Positions 55,341 to 64,000 of a DNA stretch of 64,000 nucleotides are shown here, piece by piece. Origin of the DNA: Rhizomys pruinosus. Taxonomy: Eukaryota > Chordata > Mammalia > Rodentia > Spalacidae. Positions within the stretch are counted from its first letter, which is position 1; every line of letters begins with the position of its first letter. Below the pieces are notes generated by a model. The model saw nothing but the letters and a program-made list of their open reading frames with translations, was not told the origin of the DNA and ran no database searches. The translations under genes were made by a program, and so were the position numbers. Where the stretch lies: NCBI GenBank assembly GCA_009823505.1, contig VZQC01001071.1:891092-955091 (forward strand), in the 5' to 3' direction.

Positions 55341-56345
55341 GGGGTCCTCATTATAGGAGTCTTGTACAAGACTGGTAGTATTTAGTGGAGATATATTTGG
55401 GATTTTCTTGTTATTATTTTTTGTTGTGCTCTTGGAATGTGGATTTCTTTTGTTGTTTGTGATTCTGGTATGAAACCAAAGTGTTTCTTTGTTGAATACT
55501 GATTTGGTTTATATTCTTCAGGTGCCTGAGTTGACTTTTTTTTGGGTATGTAAGTTGGTTGTTCTAGGCTTCAGGTTCTCACTTCTGATTAATACTGGAG
55601 AGACCAACTAGTTCTCACCCAGCTAGTCAGGAGCTCCTCCAGAGACCCAAGACATGTAACAATCAGGCAGGCTTGAACCCTGCACCATGTGGGGTCTGGC
55701 TACCAGCTCTACTGGACTAGTTGCAAACATCTAGATTTGGGTCCAGGGGCAGGGAAGTCTAGCCTGGAGCCGAGGGAGGGGTCCCAGGTGTTCTCTATAT
55801 AGTGGATAAGGAGTCTTGAATATCACTGCCCTTTAGTGCAGTTGGGGACTCTCACAACCAATCAAAGGTTAACCTCATACCGTCACTGTGGGATTTGAAC
55901 TCACAGAACTACCATTCCACTAGGATTTCACTCACTTGCTCTCCAGGTCTGGTTGCTAATGTCTGAATCTGAGTCCAGAGGCAGGAAAGTCTAGCTTAGA
56001 GCCAAGGGAGGGGCCCCAGGTGTTCCCTAGCTAGTGGGTAGGGAGTCTGGAATATTACTACCACTGTGCAGTTGGGGACTCTCACCACTGAGTGGTGGTT
56101 ATAGTCTCATACACTTACTGGGAGAGTTGCACTTACAGAACCACCCTGCCATGTGGAGTCTGTCTACTGGCTCTCCAGGGCTGATTGCAACCATCTGTAT
56201 CTGGATTCAGGGGCAGGGAAGCCTAGCCTGGAGCCAGGGAGGGGTCCCAGGTGTTCCCTACCTAGAGGGTAGGGAGCCTGAAATGTTGCTGCCACTGCAG
56301 CCTTCCAGCCACCGCAGCTGCCACCTGCTGCCGCTGCTTCTTGTA
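55341..56345 (-). promoter_or_regulatory. L1 retrotransposon D, 5' UTR with three 232-base monomers
   Basis: The landmark 'gcaggg(a)aagtctagcctggagcc' starts at 55749, 55981 and 56213, an exact period of 232 bases. 'ggtcccaggtgttc' and 'gcagttggggactctcac' repeat with the same spacing in the units that reach them. The outer end, 56290-56345, is a GC-rich 'gccgctgc' segment. Tandem units ahead of ORF1 are the promoter form of rodent L1. They differ in sequence and length from the units at 40437. Confidence 0.88.
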
Positions 56346-56497
56346 AGCTCTTTTATCTAGTAATTTTTATACTTTTATGGTATTGCATCTCCTATGTCAC
56401 ACAGTTCATCTCCTTAAAATTAAATTTAGATTGGGTCCTGTTTCAAGTCTTTAAAATCTGTATTTGCTTTTTAAAAAATTAATTACATACATTATTA

Positions 56498-56695
56498 TTG
56501 TGTGTGTGTGTATGTGTGTGCATACATAATGTGTGTTACAAATGCAGAGATATCTGTGCCATGGCATCTATGTGGAACTCAAATGACAAATTTCACAAGT
56601 TGGTTCTACTGTGGATTCTAGAGATTGAACTCAGGTGGTCAGGCTTGCTTGACAGGCAAGTCCTCTTATCTGATGAGTCATCTTCATGGCCCTGT
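56498..56695 (-). repeat. Second B2-like SINE type, antisense, diverged
   Basis: A short (GT)n tail side, then 'ggaactcaaatgacaaattt', 'gattgaactcaggtggtcag', 'gacaggcaagtcctcttatc' and 'tgatgagtcatcttcatggc'. This mirrors the copy at 38771. Confidence 0.75.
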
Positions 56696-57150
56696 ATTTG
56701 CTTCTTACTATTACTACAACAAATCACCATACATAGTGATTTAACACAATATGAATTTATTATCATGTAGTTTGTGATAGTCACCAGTCTAAAATGATTT
56801 GGTAGAGCTCTGGGGATGGAATCTTCTTCCTTAACTTTGTCCACTTAGAAGCTCCCTGTATTCCTTGCCTGGTAGCTCTATGTCCCTATGTCTGCCTCTG
56901 ACCTTACATGTCCTTCTCTGATTCTGACCCTCTTACTTCCCTTTTATAAGGATACTTTGGCTTATTTTGAGGCCATCTTTATCCCTACACAATAATCTCC
57001 TCAACTCAAAATTCTTAATATAACCAACCATATTTTCAAAGTCCCTTTTACCTTGCAAGGTAAATTGTTCCTTTCATTCAGAACTCAGGACATGCGCTAT
57101 CTTGAGAGACTACTTATTTGCCGTCATGAACCCAACACTTACCTTAAACT
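56696..57150. repeat. Possible ancient mammal-wide repeat
   Basis: 'ttactacaacaaatcaccat', 'atttaacacaatatgaattt', 'attatcatgtag' and later 'cttttataaggatacttt' recall a widespread mammalian LTR-type repeat (taacaaattaccacaaact, aaatttattatctcacag). The match is by eye only. Confidence 0.3.
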
Positions 57151-57574
57151 CTTGGTAACTGTGTTACATTTGCTTTTGCTGCCACTGCTGACTATAGTTC
57201 AGCCCTGGATTTGCATCTGACCTGGGTTCTTTGCTAACTGATAAAATGTTGATTTCTTTTAATTTTATGTTAAGGGAACAGTTCTCTAATGAGCTCAAAT
57301 TAATACAAGAGAAGAGATTTATACACAAAAATTCAAACAAGAGAAATATTTCCTGGAAATAGCCATCAATCCATCTTCTTGTCAGTGTTCATTGATCACT
57401 TCCTAATTCTCAAAAGTCTACTTTTGCTTTGAGTTCACAATCACATTCTCTTCTGGTTCTCCCAAACTCCCTGACCACTCCCTTTCTGTTTCTTTGTTCT
57501 GCCACATCTTCTCTACATAGGTGTATATGCAATGCTGACATCCTCATCATAATAATCATTCTTTGGCTAATGTC

Positions 57575-57680
57575 AAATCTAATAGCTTTATGTACAACCT
57601 CTGTAGGACAAAAAGTTGAAATACTTTGAAATCTAATAGCTTTATGTACAACCTCTGTAGGACAAAAAGTTGAAATACTA
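57575..57680. repeat. Tandem duplication, 54-base period
   Basis: Two copies of 'aaatctaatagctttatgta...agttgaaatact' start at 57575 and 57629 with no differences seen over about 52 bases. Confidence 0.95.
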
Positions 57681-57838
57681 CAGTTAATTTTTTGACGTTT
57701 AGTTAGCATATTATATTTACATATCCAAAGCTCAACTTTTAAATGTCTCCTTATTTGGCCTATTGAAAAATTATCTTCCCTCCTGAATCTTCTCCATCTC
57801 AATAAGTTACCATGGTTTAGACTCAGCTAAATAGGGAA

Positions 57839-57840
<2 letters not shown>

Positions 57841-57875
<35 letters not shown>

Positions 57876-57911
57876 TGCATGCACGCACACGCACATGCAC
57901 ACACACACATG

Positions 57912-57960
<49 letters not shown>
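57841..57960. repeat. (CA)n microsatellite with CATG/CACG interruptions
   Basis: Two pure CA blocks flank a mixed 'cgcatgcatgcacgcacacg' core. Confidence 0.97.
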
Positions 57961-57962
<2 letters not shown>

Positions 57963-59340
57963 CACCTTTGCTTTTGCCTTATCTGCCTTACATCATCTGG
58001 AGTGCTTATCCTCAAGGGTTTAACAAAGCACATCGCTTTTCTGTCCAAAACCTCTGAGCTTCTAATCTTTGGCATTTTGGTGTTTTTGGTATCCTGATTC
58101 TGACAGGATGAGCAGCAGCTTTTAGTTGGGATAGCTGAGGACAGCTGTACTTGGAGGGACATTTTAAATTAGGCCCAAACAGTAAAAGTATCCTGCAAAG
58201 ATGTTTAAGGTGAAAAATATAAGATCTCTCAGGCAGAGCGGAAGTGAAAACAAGGTCAGAGAGGAAATTAGGAATTGTCCTTGGACTGGAGCCAGTGGCA
58301 AATGATGTCAAGAATGTAAACGCTGGAGGGAATAAATACTTCTGACATTCCAAATTCAATTCAGCCGTTAATTTAGGCTTAGGCTTCATAGATTTGTATT
58401 CAAACTAAAGAATCACAAAAAATGCTATTGGTGTGGTAAGGGGAAGTGCCTGAGGCAGCTGGAAAGAGGGAAGCCAAGAGAAGGTAAGCCTCAAGGGGAC
58501 AGACATTGCCTTTTGGTTCAGCTACATCTGTCTGCTTCTTTGTGGATGAAGACTGCTTAGAAATCCTGAAACTTATTTCATCTAACATAGTTATTTCACT
58601 TCTAAAATCAATGTTTTATTTCTTTTTCTTTAACCCTTGTCATTTCCAGGGTTGCTTTAAAACCATTTCTCTGTATTGATCTTTCATTAAAATTTTTCAT
58701 TTTGGTAGCAATATGTAAACAAAACTCTCTTCCTCCAGTAAGCAAGATTACAAAAAAAGACATTAACATTTTCCTCTTGGGTGCTTTTCAATGCAGTGGT
58801 ATACAAGGCCATAGTGTTCTTTTTCATGTGTAAGTATGTATTTTGATCAGTTCATGGCTTTTAAGTCATTCTTACCTTAGGGCAGTTCAATTTCTCATGA
58901 GATAATCACAAAAGATCAATTATTGTGACTAGTCTTAACCCCATCACCCAAACAGTGAATAAGTTTTCCAGGACAGACTGTTTTTGCTGATGTGAGAGAG
59001 TATTATGTGTAAGTGACCCAGAGAGCTACCTTCATGCAGATGCCCCTTCATTTGTGTCTATTGCTGAACTTTCTTAATTACAATCTTAAACTAAATAGAT
59101 TACAGAAAACCACAAGAAAGATTACCTATATAATGATGCTTCAGCTCTAGAAGATCTTTTGGTCTAAAATCATTGTATAACTATATTCTCTCTTTGATCT
59201 TCAGAACACTAGTGCTAAATCCAGATCAGAACACACATTTAGAGAGAAAAAATTAGAATCAACAATGTTGAGTAGCTTACTAATAACATATCAGTGATGG
59301 AACTACCTTTTAATTCTTTTTAAATTTTTTTTTATTTTTT
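57961..59340. other. Unannotated stretch
   Basis: No repeat or exon recognised over almost 1.4 kb. Minus-strand frames of 111-125 codons around 57827-58389 partly translate the CA tract and resemble nothing. Confidence 0.5.
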
Positions 59341-59584
59341 ATTTTTTTTAAGATTTTTTTAAATTTTATTTATTTCTGTATGTGTATGAATGTACTGTCT
59401 GCATGCAGGTGTGTGCACCCGTGTCGTGCAATGCAATGCCTTGGAGGTCAGAAGAGGGTGTCAGATTCCCCTGGAACTGGAGTTAAAGACGGTTCTTAGC
59501 CGCCATGTGGGTGCTGGGAATCAAACCTAGGTCCTCTGTAAGAGTGGTCGGTGTTCTTAACTGCTGAGCCATCTCTCCAGCCCC
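59341..59584 (-). repeat. B2/B3-type SINE, full length
   Basis: Tail 'tttttttaaattttatttat', body with 'cggaggt'-type core, 5' end 'ggggctggagagatggctca' at 59584. The flanks 'taccttttaattctttttaa' and 'aacctttttattcttaatct' look like a target-site duplication. Confidence 0.94.
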
Positions 59585-60477
59585 AACCTTTTTATTCTTA
59601 ATCTAATGATTTTTTTATGTTACAGTGGCCATTAAACAGAAAATTTCATGAGAACATATATTGTAGGTATAAATAGGTTGCAGCTATTATGGCATTAATG
59701 TTTTCACCCTCTGTGTATTCCTTTTCAATTCATCCCCAATCAGAAAATTTTCTTTTATGTGAAACTTCGACATAATGGAAAAGACATTAAAACTTCTAAT
59801 GGTAGCAGGAAAGGAGGAACAGAGAAAATCGTGGCATCTAGACAAAGAGCAGGAACCGCTTAGGGCACTACAACCAGCTTGGCTACGGGTACTTTGCAAA
59901 GCACAGTGAGGAACGTGAAGCCTCACAGACCATGCAGTAGGTAATGACCCTGTGTTGTCAATGAACCTTGTACAACTATAGCTGTAGAAGAAATTTTCTG
60001 CAGAGTTAAATATTCTTACTGCTAAGGCTAAGCGATATTAGGGCATAGGTAAGTGTGGGAAAATCACAGTGGAGAACTTGTGGGAGAATCAGCTGAACTC
60101 GCCAGCAAAAGAGGAAAACAGGTACCAGGCAGAGGACAGTTGCTGGGAAATGGAGTTGGTAATTACACATATATGTAACACGTGCACACATTTCAGTGGT
60201 TTCTACATCTACACTAATTATGTGTTTGCTTTGGAGGCAAGAACTCAGCAGAGGCTGTGCTTTGAATTGGAATGCAAGTTCCTTGATTTAGTATTGCACC
60301 TGCTGGTTTTGCAGTGTGTGTCTCTAGGGGGAGCCAATCTCGTTAACTATGGTGGACAAAGAAATAGCATCCACCTGCTTAACTGCATTTCAGCTGCTCC
60401 TCTGATTGTTGAGACTTTCCCCTTTTCTTCTCTGCTATCAGCTCTCTGCAGTGCTATGTGTTGTATCTACATCTTTT
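59585..60477. other. Unannotated stretch
   Basis: A 146-codon frame at 60069-60509 overlaps the next SINE, resembles no family I know and has no visible splice context. I do not call a gene. Confidence 0.45.
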
Positions 60478-60690
60478 ATAGATATTTTATTTTTATTTTA
60501 TGTGTATGAGTATATTGCCTGCATGTTTGTAAGTGCACCCATGTCATGCAATGCCTGCAGAGGTCAGAAGAAGGTGTTGGATCCCCTGGAAATGGAGTTA
60601 AGATGGTTGTTATCTGACATTTGAATGCTGGGATTCAAACTTTGGTCCTCTGCAAGAGCAGTGAGTGCTCTGAGCTGCCTCTCCAGCCCC
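60478..60690 (-). repeat. B2/B3-type SINE, diverged
   Basis: Tail 'ttttatttttattttatgtg', body 'gaggtcagaagaaggtgttg', 5' end 'ggggctggagaggcagctca' at 60690. Confidence 0.9.
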
Positions 60691-60842
60691 TCTACCTTTA
60701 TCTTTACTACAGCTCAGTTGTTATCTCAGATTCTCACCACATGATCGAATATTCCCTCCCACCTCTCTGTCCCCACTCTCTGATCCACTTATGTTGTCTT
60801 CAAGGAATTTTCTATCACCTCAAATTTTCCTATTCATCTATT

Positions 60843-60876
<34 letters not shown>

Positions 60877-61410
60877 TCTTGTTCAATAGAAGTACAAACT
60901 TCCTTTTCAGTGAGCCACAGCACAGAGAAGTAGCTGGTACTGACCATAGCTAATCAAGTGTTTGTTGGATAAAATGAATAAACATAATCTATCTGTTTCA
61001 AATTGAAGTCTGATTTTTTTCCATGCTCCACTGTCTGGTCAATTCCTTGCATGTACACTCAATTCCTTAACCTTCTTTTGCTTTATCATACTTGTCTGGA
61101 AAAAAAGTGCCAATCCTGGCTAAATCTAACTCTTCACATTCTTCTGTTACACCTACATGTCTGAATGTGGCTTGAGAAAAATCACACTACCTCCCTACTT
61201 GGTCTCTTGTTAAATCCATGGTTTAAATTCAAGTCGGGCCTTTGAGTTGGCCAGAAATTCAAATATACATTTTTAGTTCATTTCCTTCCCCTTATGTTCT
61301 TTGCAAATTATTTAATTTTAACCATTTGCAGCTGGAATCTACCACCAACTCTTCCTCCCTCAGTTAATTACCCAATTCTATTGAGAAAAAAAAAAAAAAA
61401 ACATAATCCT
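60691..61410. other. Unannotated stretch with (GTT)n and an A run
   Basis: About eleven GTT units at 60843-60876. Bases 60945-60990 ('gtgtttgttggataaaatga') recall an L2/MIR end. An A run at 61386-61401 precedes the next SINE. Confidence 0.45.
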
Positions 61411-61609
61411 GGGGCTGGAGAGATGGTTAAGAGCACCAACTGCTCTTGCAGAGGACCTGGATTCGATTCCCAGTACCCACATGGCAGCTAAGAACCATCT
61501 TTAACTCCAGTTCCAGGGAAATCCGACACCCTCTTCTGACCTCCGCGGCATTGCACAACACGGGTGTACCAACCTACTTGCAGACAGTACACTCATACAA
61601 ATAAATACA

Positions 61610-61652
<43 letters not shown>

Positions 61653-61684
61653 ACAAACAAACAAACAAACAAATAAAATAAAAC
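61411..61684 (+). repeat. B2/B3-type SINE with long (AAAT)n(AAAC)n tail
   Basis: Starts 'ggggctggagagatggttaa' and lacks the usual 'ctcagtgg'. The tail has about 13 AAAT units and then five AAAC units. Flanks 'acataatcct' (61401) and 'accataatcc' (61683) are the target-site duplication. Confidence 0.94.
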
Positions 61685-61693
61685 CATAATCCA

Positions 61694-61920
61694 TGGGCTG
61701 GAAAGATGGTGGTTAAGAGCACTGGCTACTGCTGCAGAAGACCTGGGTTCAATTCCCAGCATCCACATGGCAGCTAACAACCATCTGTAACTCTAGTTCC
61801 AGAAGACCCAATACTCTCTTCTGATCTCCACAGGTATTGCACGACATGGGTGCACTTATTTACATGCAGGCAATATACTCATACACATTAAATAAAAATA
61901 ATAAATAAAATACTTTTAAA
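61694..61920 (+). repeat. B2/B3-type SINE, second of a tandem pair
   Basis: 'atgggctggaaagatggtgg' to 'aataaataaaatacttttaa', with 'ccataatcc' before it and 'cacaatcc' after it. It is more diverged than its neighbour. Confidence 0.92.
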
Positions 61921-63617
61921 AACACAATCCAGAGGGATTCCATAAGGAATCTGTTTTCTGTCTCAGTCTGGGTTAGATTGCCTTTCATGGGTCTGATACC
62001 AGAGGAGTCACATTGCACATCTGTACTTGATGGTTAATGCTTTATGGATCCTGCCTTAAAATGCAGTTTTGATTTCTGTTTTGTGAGTGATGTTTGACAG
62101 GACAAGGGGACAGACCCTGCAGAGTTCTGGAAACCTGGCTCACAGTCTTCCTTTTCACTGTCTTTCTGTGTCATCAAATGACCAGACCCTGATCTAGGTT
62201 TCTCTTTCCTTCCTCATTCCTTTTCTATCCTTTCTGCCCACGGTGGCTGCTGTCATTCTCCACTTAGAGCTGCACGTTCTGTAAGGTTAGCAGTCTTTAT
62301 CCTATGCTTCACCTGGGCACTGACACAGAGTGTCAGGGTTAGACATATGTCTCATAGCAACTTGAGTCAGAGGCAAGGCAATTGCTAGTCTGGTAGCTGC
62401 AAAATTCACTCATTCAACAGTTAATTAATTAGACAACTGTATCTAGCCTCCACTGATCCTAGTTATGAGCACATCTCAGGGAGATGTCCGGAACTTAAAT
62501 CTATGATTGGACGTTCACACGTGGTGACAGGTAACGTTCTGCGTCAATTTGGTTGGTCCAAAATGTCCAGATGTGTGTACAAACACATTCTAGACACTTC
62601 TGTAAAGATTTTAAATGTAATATTTAAATTGTTGAACTTTTAAGCCAAATTACTATTAAAGTATGGATTTGTTCTCTTCTAGTCAGTTGAAAGGCTGACT
62701 AGAACAAAGGCGAAACCAACCACAAGCAAAAGGAAATTTTGCCATCAGGCTGTCTTGGGAATTGAACTATAACATCGGCTCCTGCCTGCCCAGCCTGCCT
62801 GCCGCTCTGAAGATTTTGAGCTTACCAGCATGATTTGGTCTGTGAAAGTAAATCTTGAGATATTCAGCAGAACCTTGACTAATCAACCTGTGTACCTCAG
62901 CTGAGGCAGAAACTTCCAGAGTAGGAGAGATTGACTTCTTTGCTTTGCCCTTGACCCAGGCCTGCATTTTCACTCTGCATGTAGACCACAATACACACTT
63001 GCAGCCCTGGTCTCTGCTACTATGCTCTGCCTTGCAGCTGTTCCTAACAATGACATTTTGTCTGTGGTGCGGGAGGCTCTACTTAAGCACTAGATTCCAT
63101 TTTCTCTCACCTGCTCAGGAGAGTTGCCTCAAAAATCCTTTCTGCTTTCTCCTGTGTGATTTCTCACCTCCTACTGAGTGATACCCAGGATCACACAAAT
63201 TTGTTGTAATTTCTATTTGAAAAAAAATTGTCCTCTACAACTGTACCTCTTCAGCCATGTCTCATTTCTTCACTGTCCTTTAGATGAAGGCTTAATAGTT
63301 TTTACTATCTACAATTCTCCCCTTCGTCTGGAAGTCAACAACTGGGATAGGGTTTATTTCAGTATTCTACTAAGTCTCGGGTTCCCAAATCAATGCTCAC
63401 TTGACCAATGCAGATGGACACTTACTTTCTTTAACATGCCTATTAACTTAGAGCACACAGTGTCTCAATACAGAGAGAATGGAGGGTGACTGTTACGATG
63501 CATATTCTAGCTCATCAACTGTATAGCACATTAGCAGGCATGCATGTGCTTTAACTTGCAAGTAAGCCTATATCTTGTCCTGTCTGTACCATCCTCTACC
63601 TGAATTGGACTCAGCAG
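61921..63617. other. Unannotated stretch
   Basis: No repeat or exon recognised over 1.7 kb. The longest frames (103 codons at 63178-63489; 74 on the minus strand at 62767-62991) resemble no protein I know. Confidence 0.5.
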
Positions 63618-63751
63618 CTTTTCTAAAGCAATCTTCATTTTCTTTGTTTCCTTTGAAAAAGGAGAAATAAATCAGATTTTCTATCAACTTTTCTAAAGCA
63701 ATCTTCATTTTCTTTGTTTCCTTTGAAAAAGGAGAAATAAATCAGATTTTC
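63618..63751. repeat. Tandem duplication, 70-base period
   Basis: 'cttttctaaagcaatcttca...aaatcagatttt' occurs at 63618 and again at 63688 with no differences seen over 64 bases, separated by 'ctatcaa'. Confidence 0.95.
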
Positions 63752-64000
63752 CTATGTGTGTAATGAATAGTAACATCTCGTGAGATTTCAGTCCTTTCTG
63801 AAATTAATAACCCCCTAAATGAACTAGTCTTTCTACTGAAATAAAAAAGTGGTCAGCAACAAGAATTCCTGCCAGAAAAGTATTTACGGTTTTGCCTGTC
63901 AATGTAATGCTGGCTTTTTATGCTTCTATATGCAGAGCAATCTAAAGCTATCATTGCCTAAAGGGCTTTCTGAGCATTTTATAATGAGTATTTTTTTTTC
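63752..64000. other. No recognisable feature
   Basis: The window ends in non-repetitive AT-rich DNA and a T run. Confidence 0.5.

Noticed and set aside
55600..56345. 232-base tandem units as a satellite array
   Set aside because: They sit directly upstream of L1 ORF1 in the correct orientation, so they are L1 promoter monomers.
60069..60509. 146-codon plus-strand frame
   Set aside because: It runs into an antisense SINE, with no similarity that I recognise and no exon signals.

Overview
The window is nuclear DNA of a muroid rodent. The evidence is the repeat content: B1 SINEs (7SL-derived), many B2/B3-type SINEs (tRNA-derived, 5' end 'ggggctggagagatgg'), ID/B4-like SINEs, rodent L1 copies with tandem 5'-UTR monomers, LTR fragments and many (CA)n, (CT)n and AAAT tracts. 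Nothing bacterial, plasmid or phage is present. I cannot fix the species. I found no intact protein-coding gene, no tRNA or rRNA gene and no convincing host exon. The window reads as intergenic or intronic, repeat-dense sequence.

Layout. 1-10 kb: an L1 3' end, two copies in opposite orientation of an unnamed repeat family whose translation recalls a decayed retroviral Gag zinc knuckle, one candidate solo LTR, and SINEs. 10.5-18.1 kb: a minus-strand L1 interrupted by a minus-strand processed pseudogene of WBP11, which is itself interrupted by a plus-strand retroposed insert with an L1-like 3' end. A 1,550-base part of this region occurs twice around a single N at 13755 and is almost certainly an assembly duplication. 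18-27 kb: old repeats, nested SINEs and a segment of apparently poor base accuracy (about 24.5-26.35 kb). 27-40 kb: a minus-strand L1 fragment with SINE insertions, old rodent repeats, a second candidate LTR, microsatellites and long stretches with no recognisable feature. 40.4-52.2 kb: a plus-strand L1 5' end (about 120-base monomers plus start of ORF1), then an N at 41443, about 7 kb of erratic low-quality sequence containing corrupted minus-strand L1, then a plus-strand L1 ORF2 and 3' UTR. 52.7-56.3 kb: a minus-strand L1 with three 232-base promoter monomers and ORF1, but with most of ORF2 deleted. 56.3-64 kb: mostly unannotated DNA with scattered SINEs and two short tandem duplications.

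There is no gene network to describe. What the sequence records is a sequence of retroposition events (L1, then WBP11 retrocopy, then a further insert; SINE into SINE; SINE into L1), together with at least two assembly scars. The most useful leads are the two different L1 promoter-monomer types in one window, the internally deleted L1, the unnamed repeat family, and the insert of unknown origin inside the WBP11 pseudogene.
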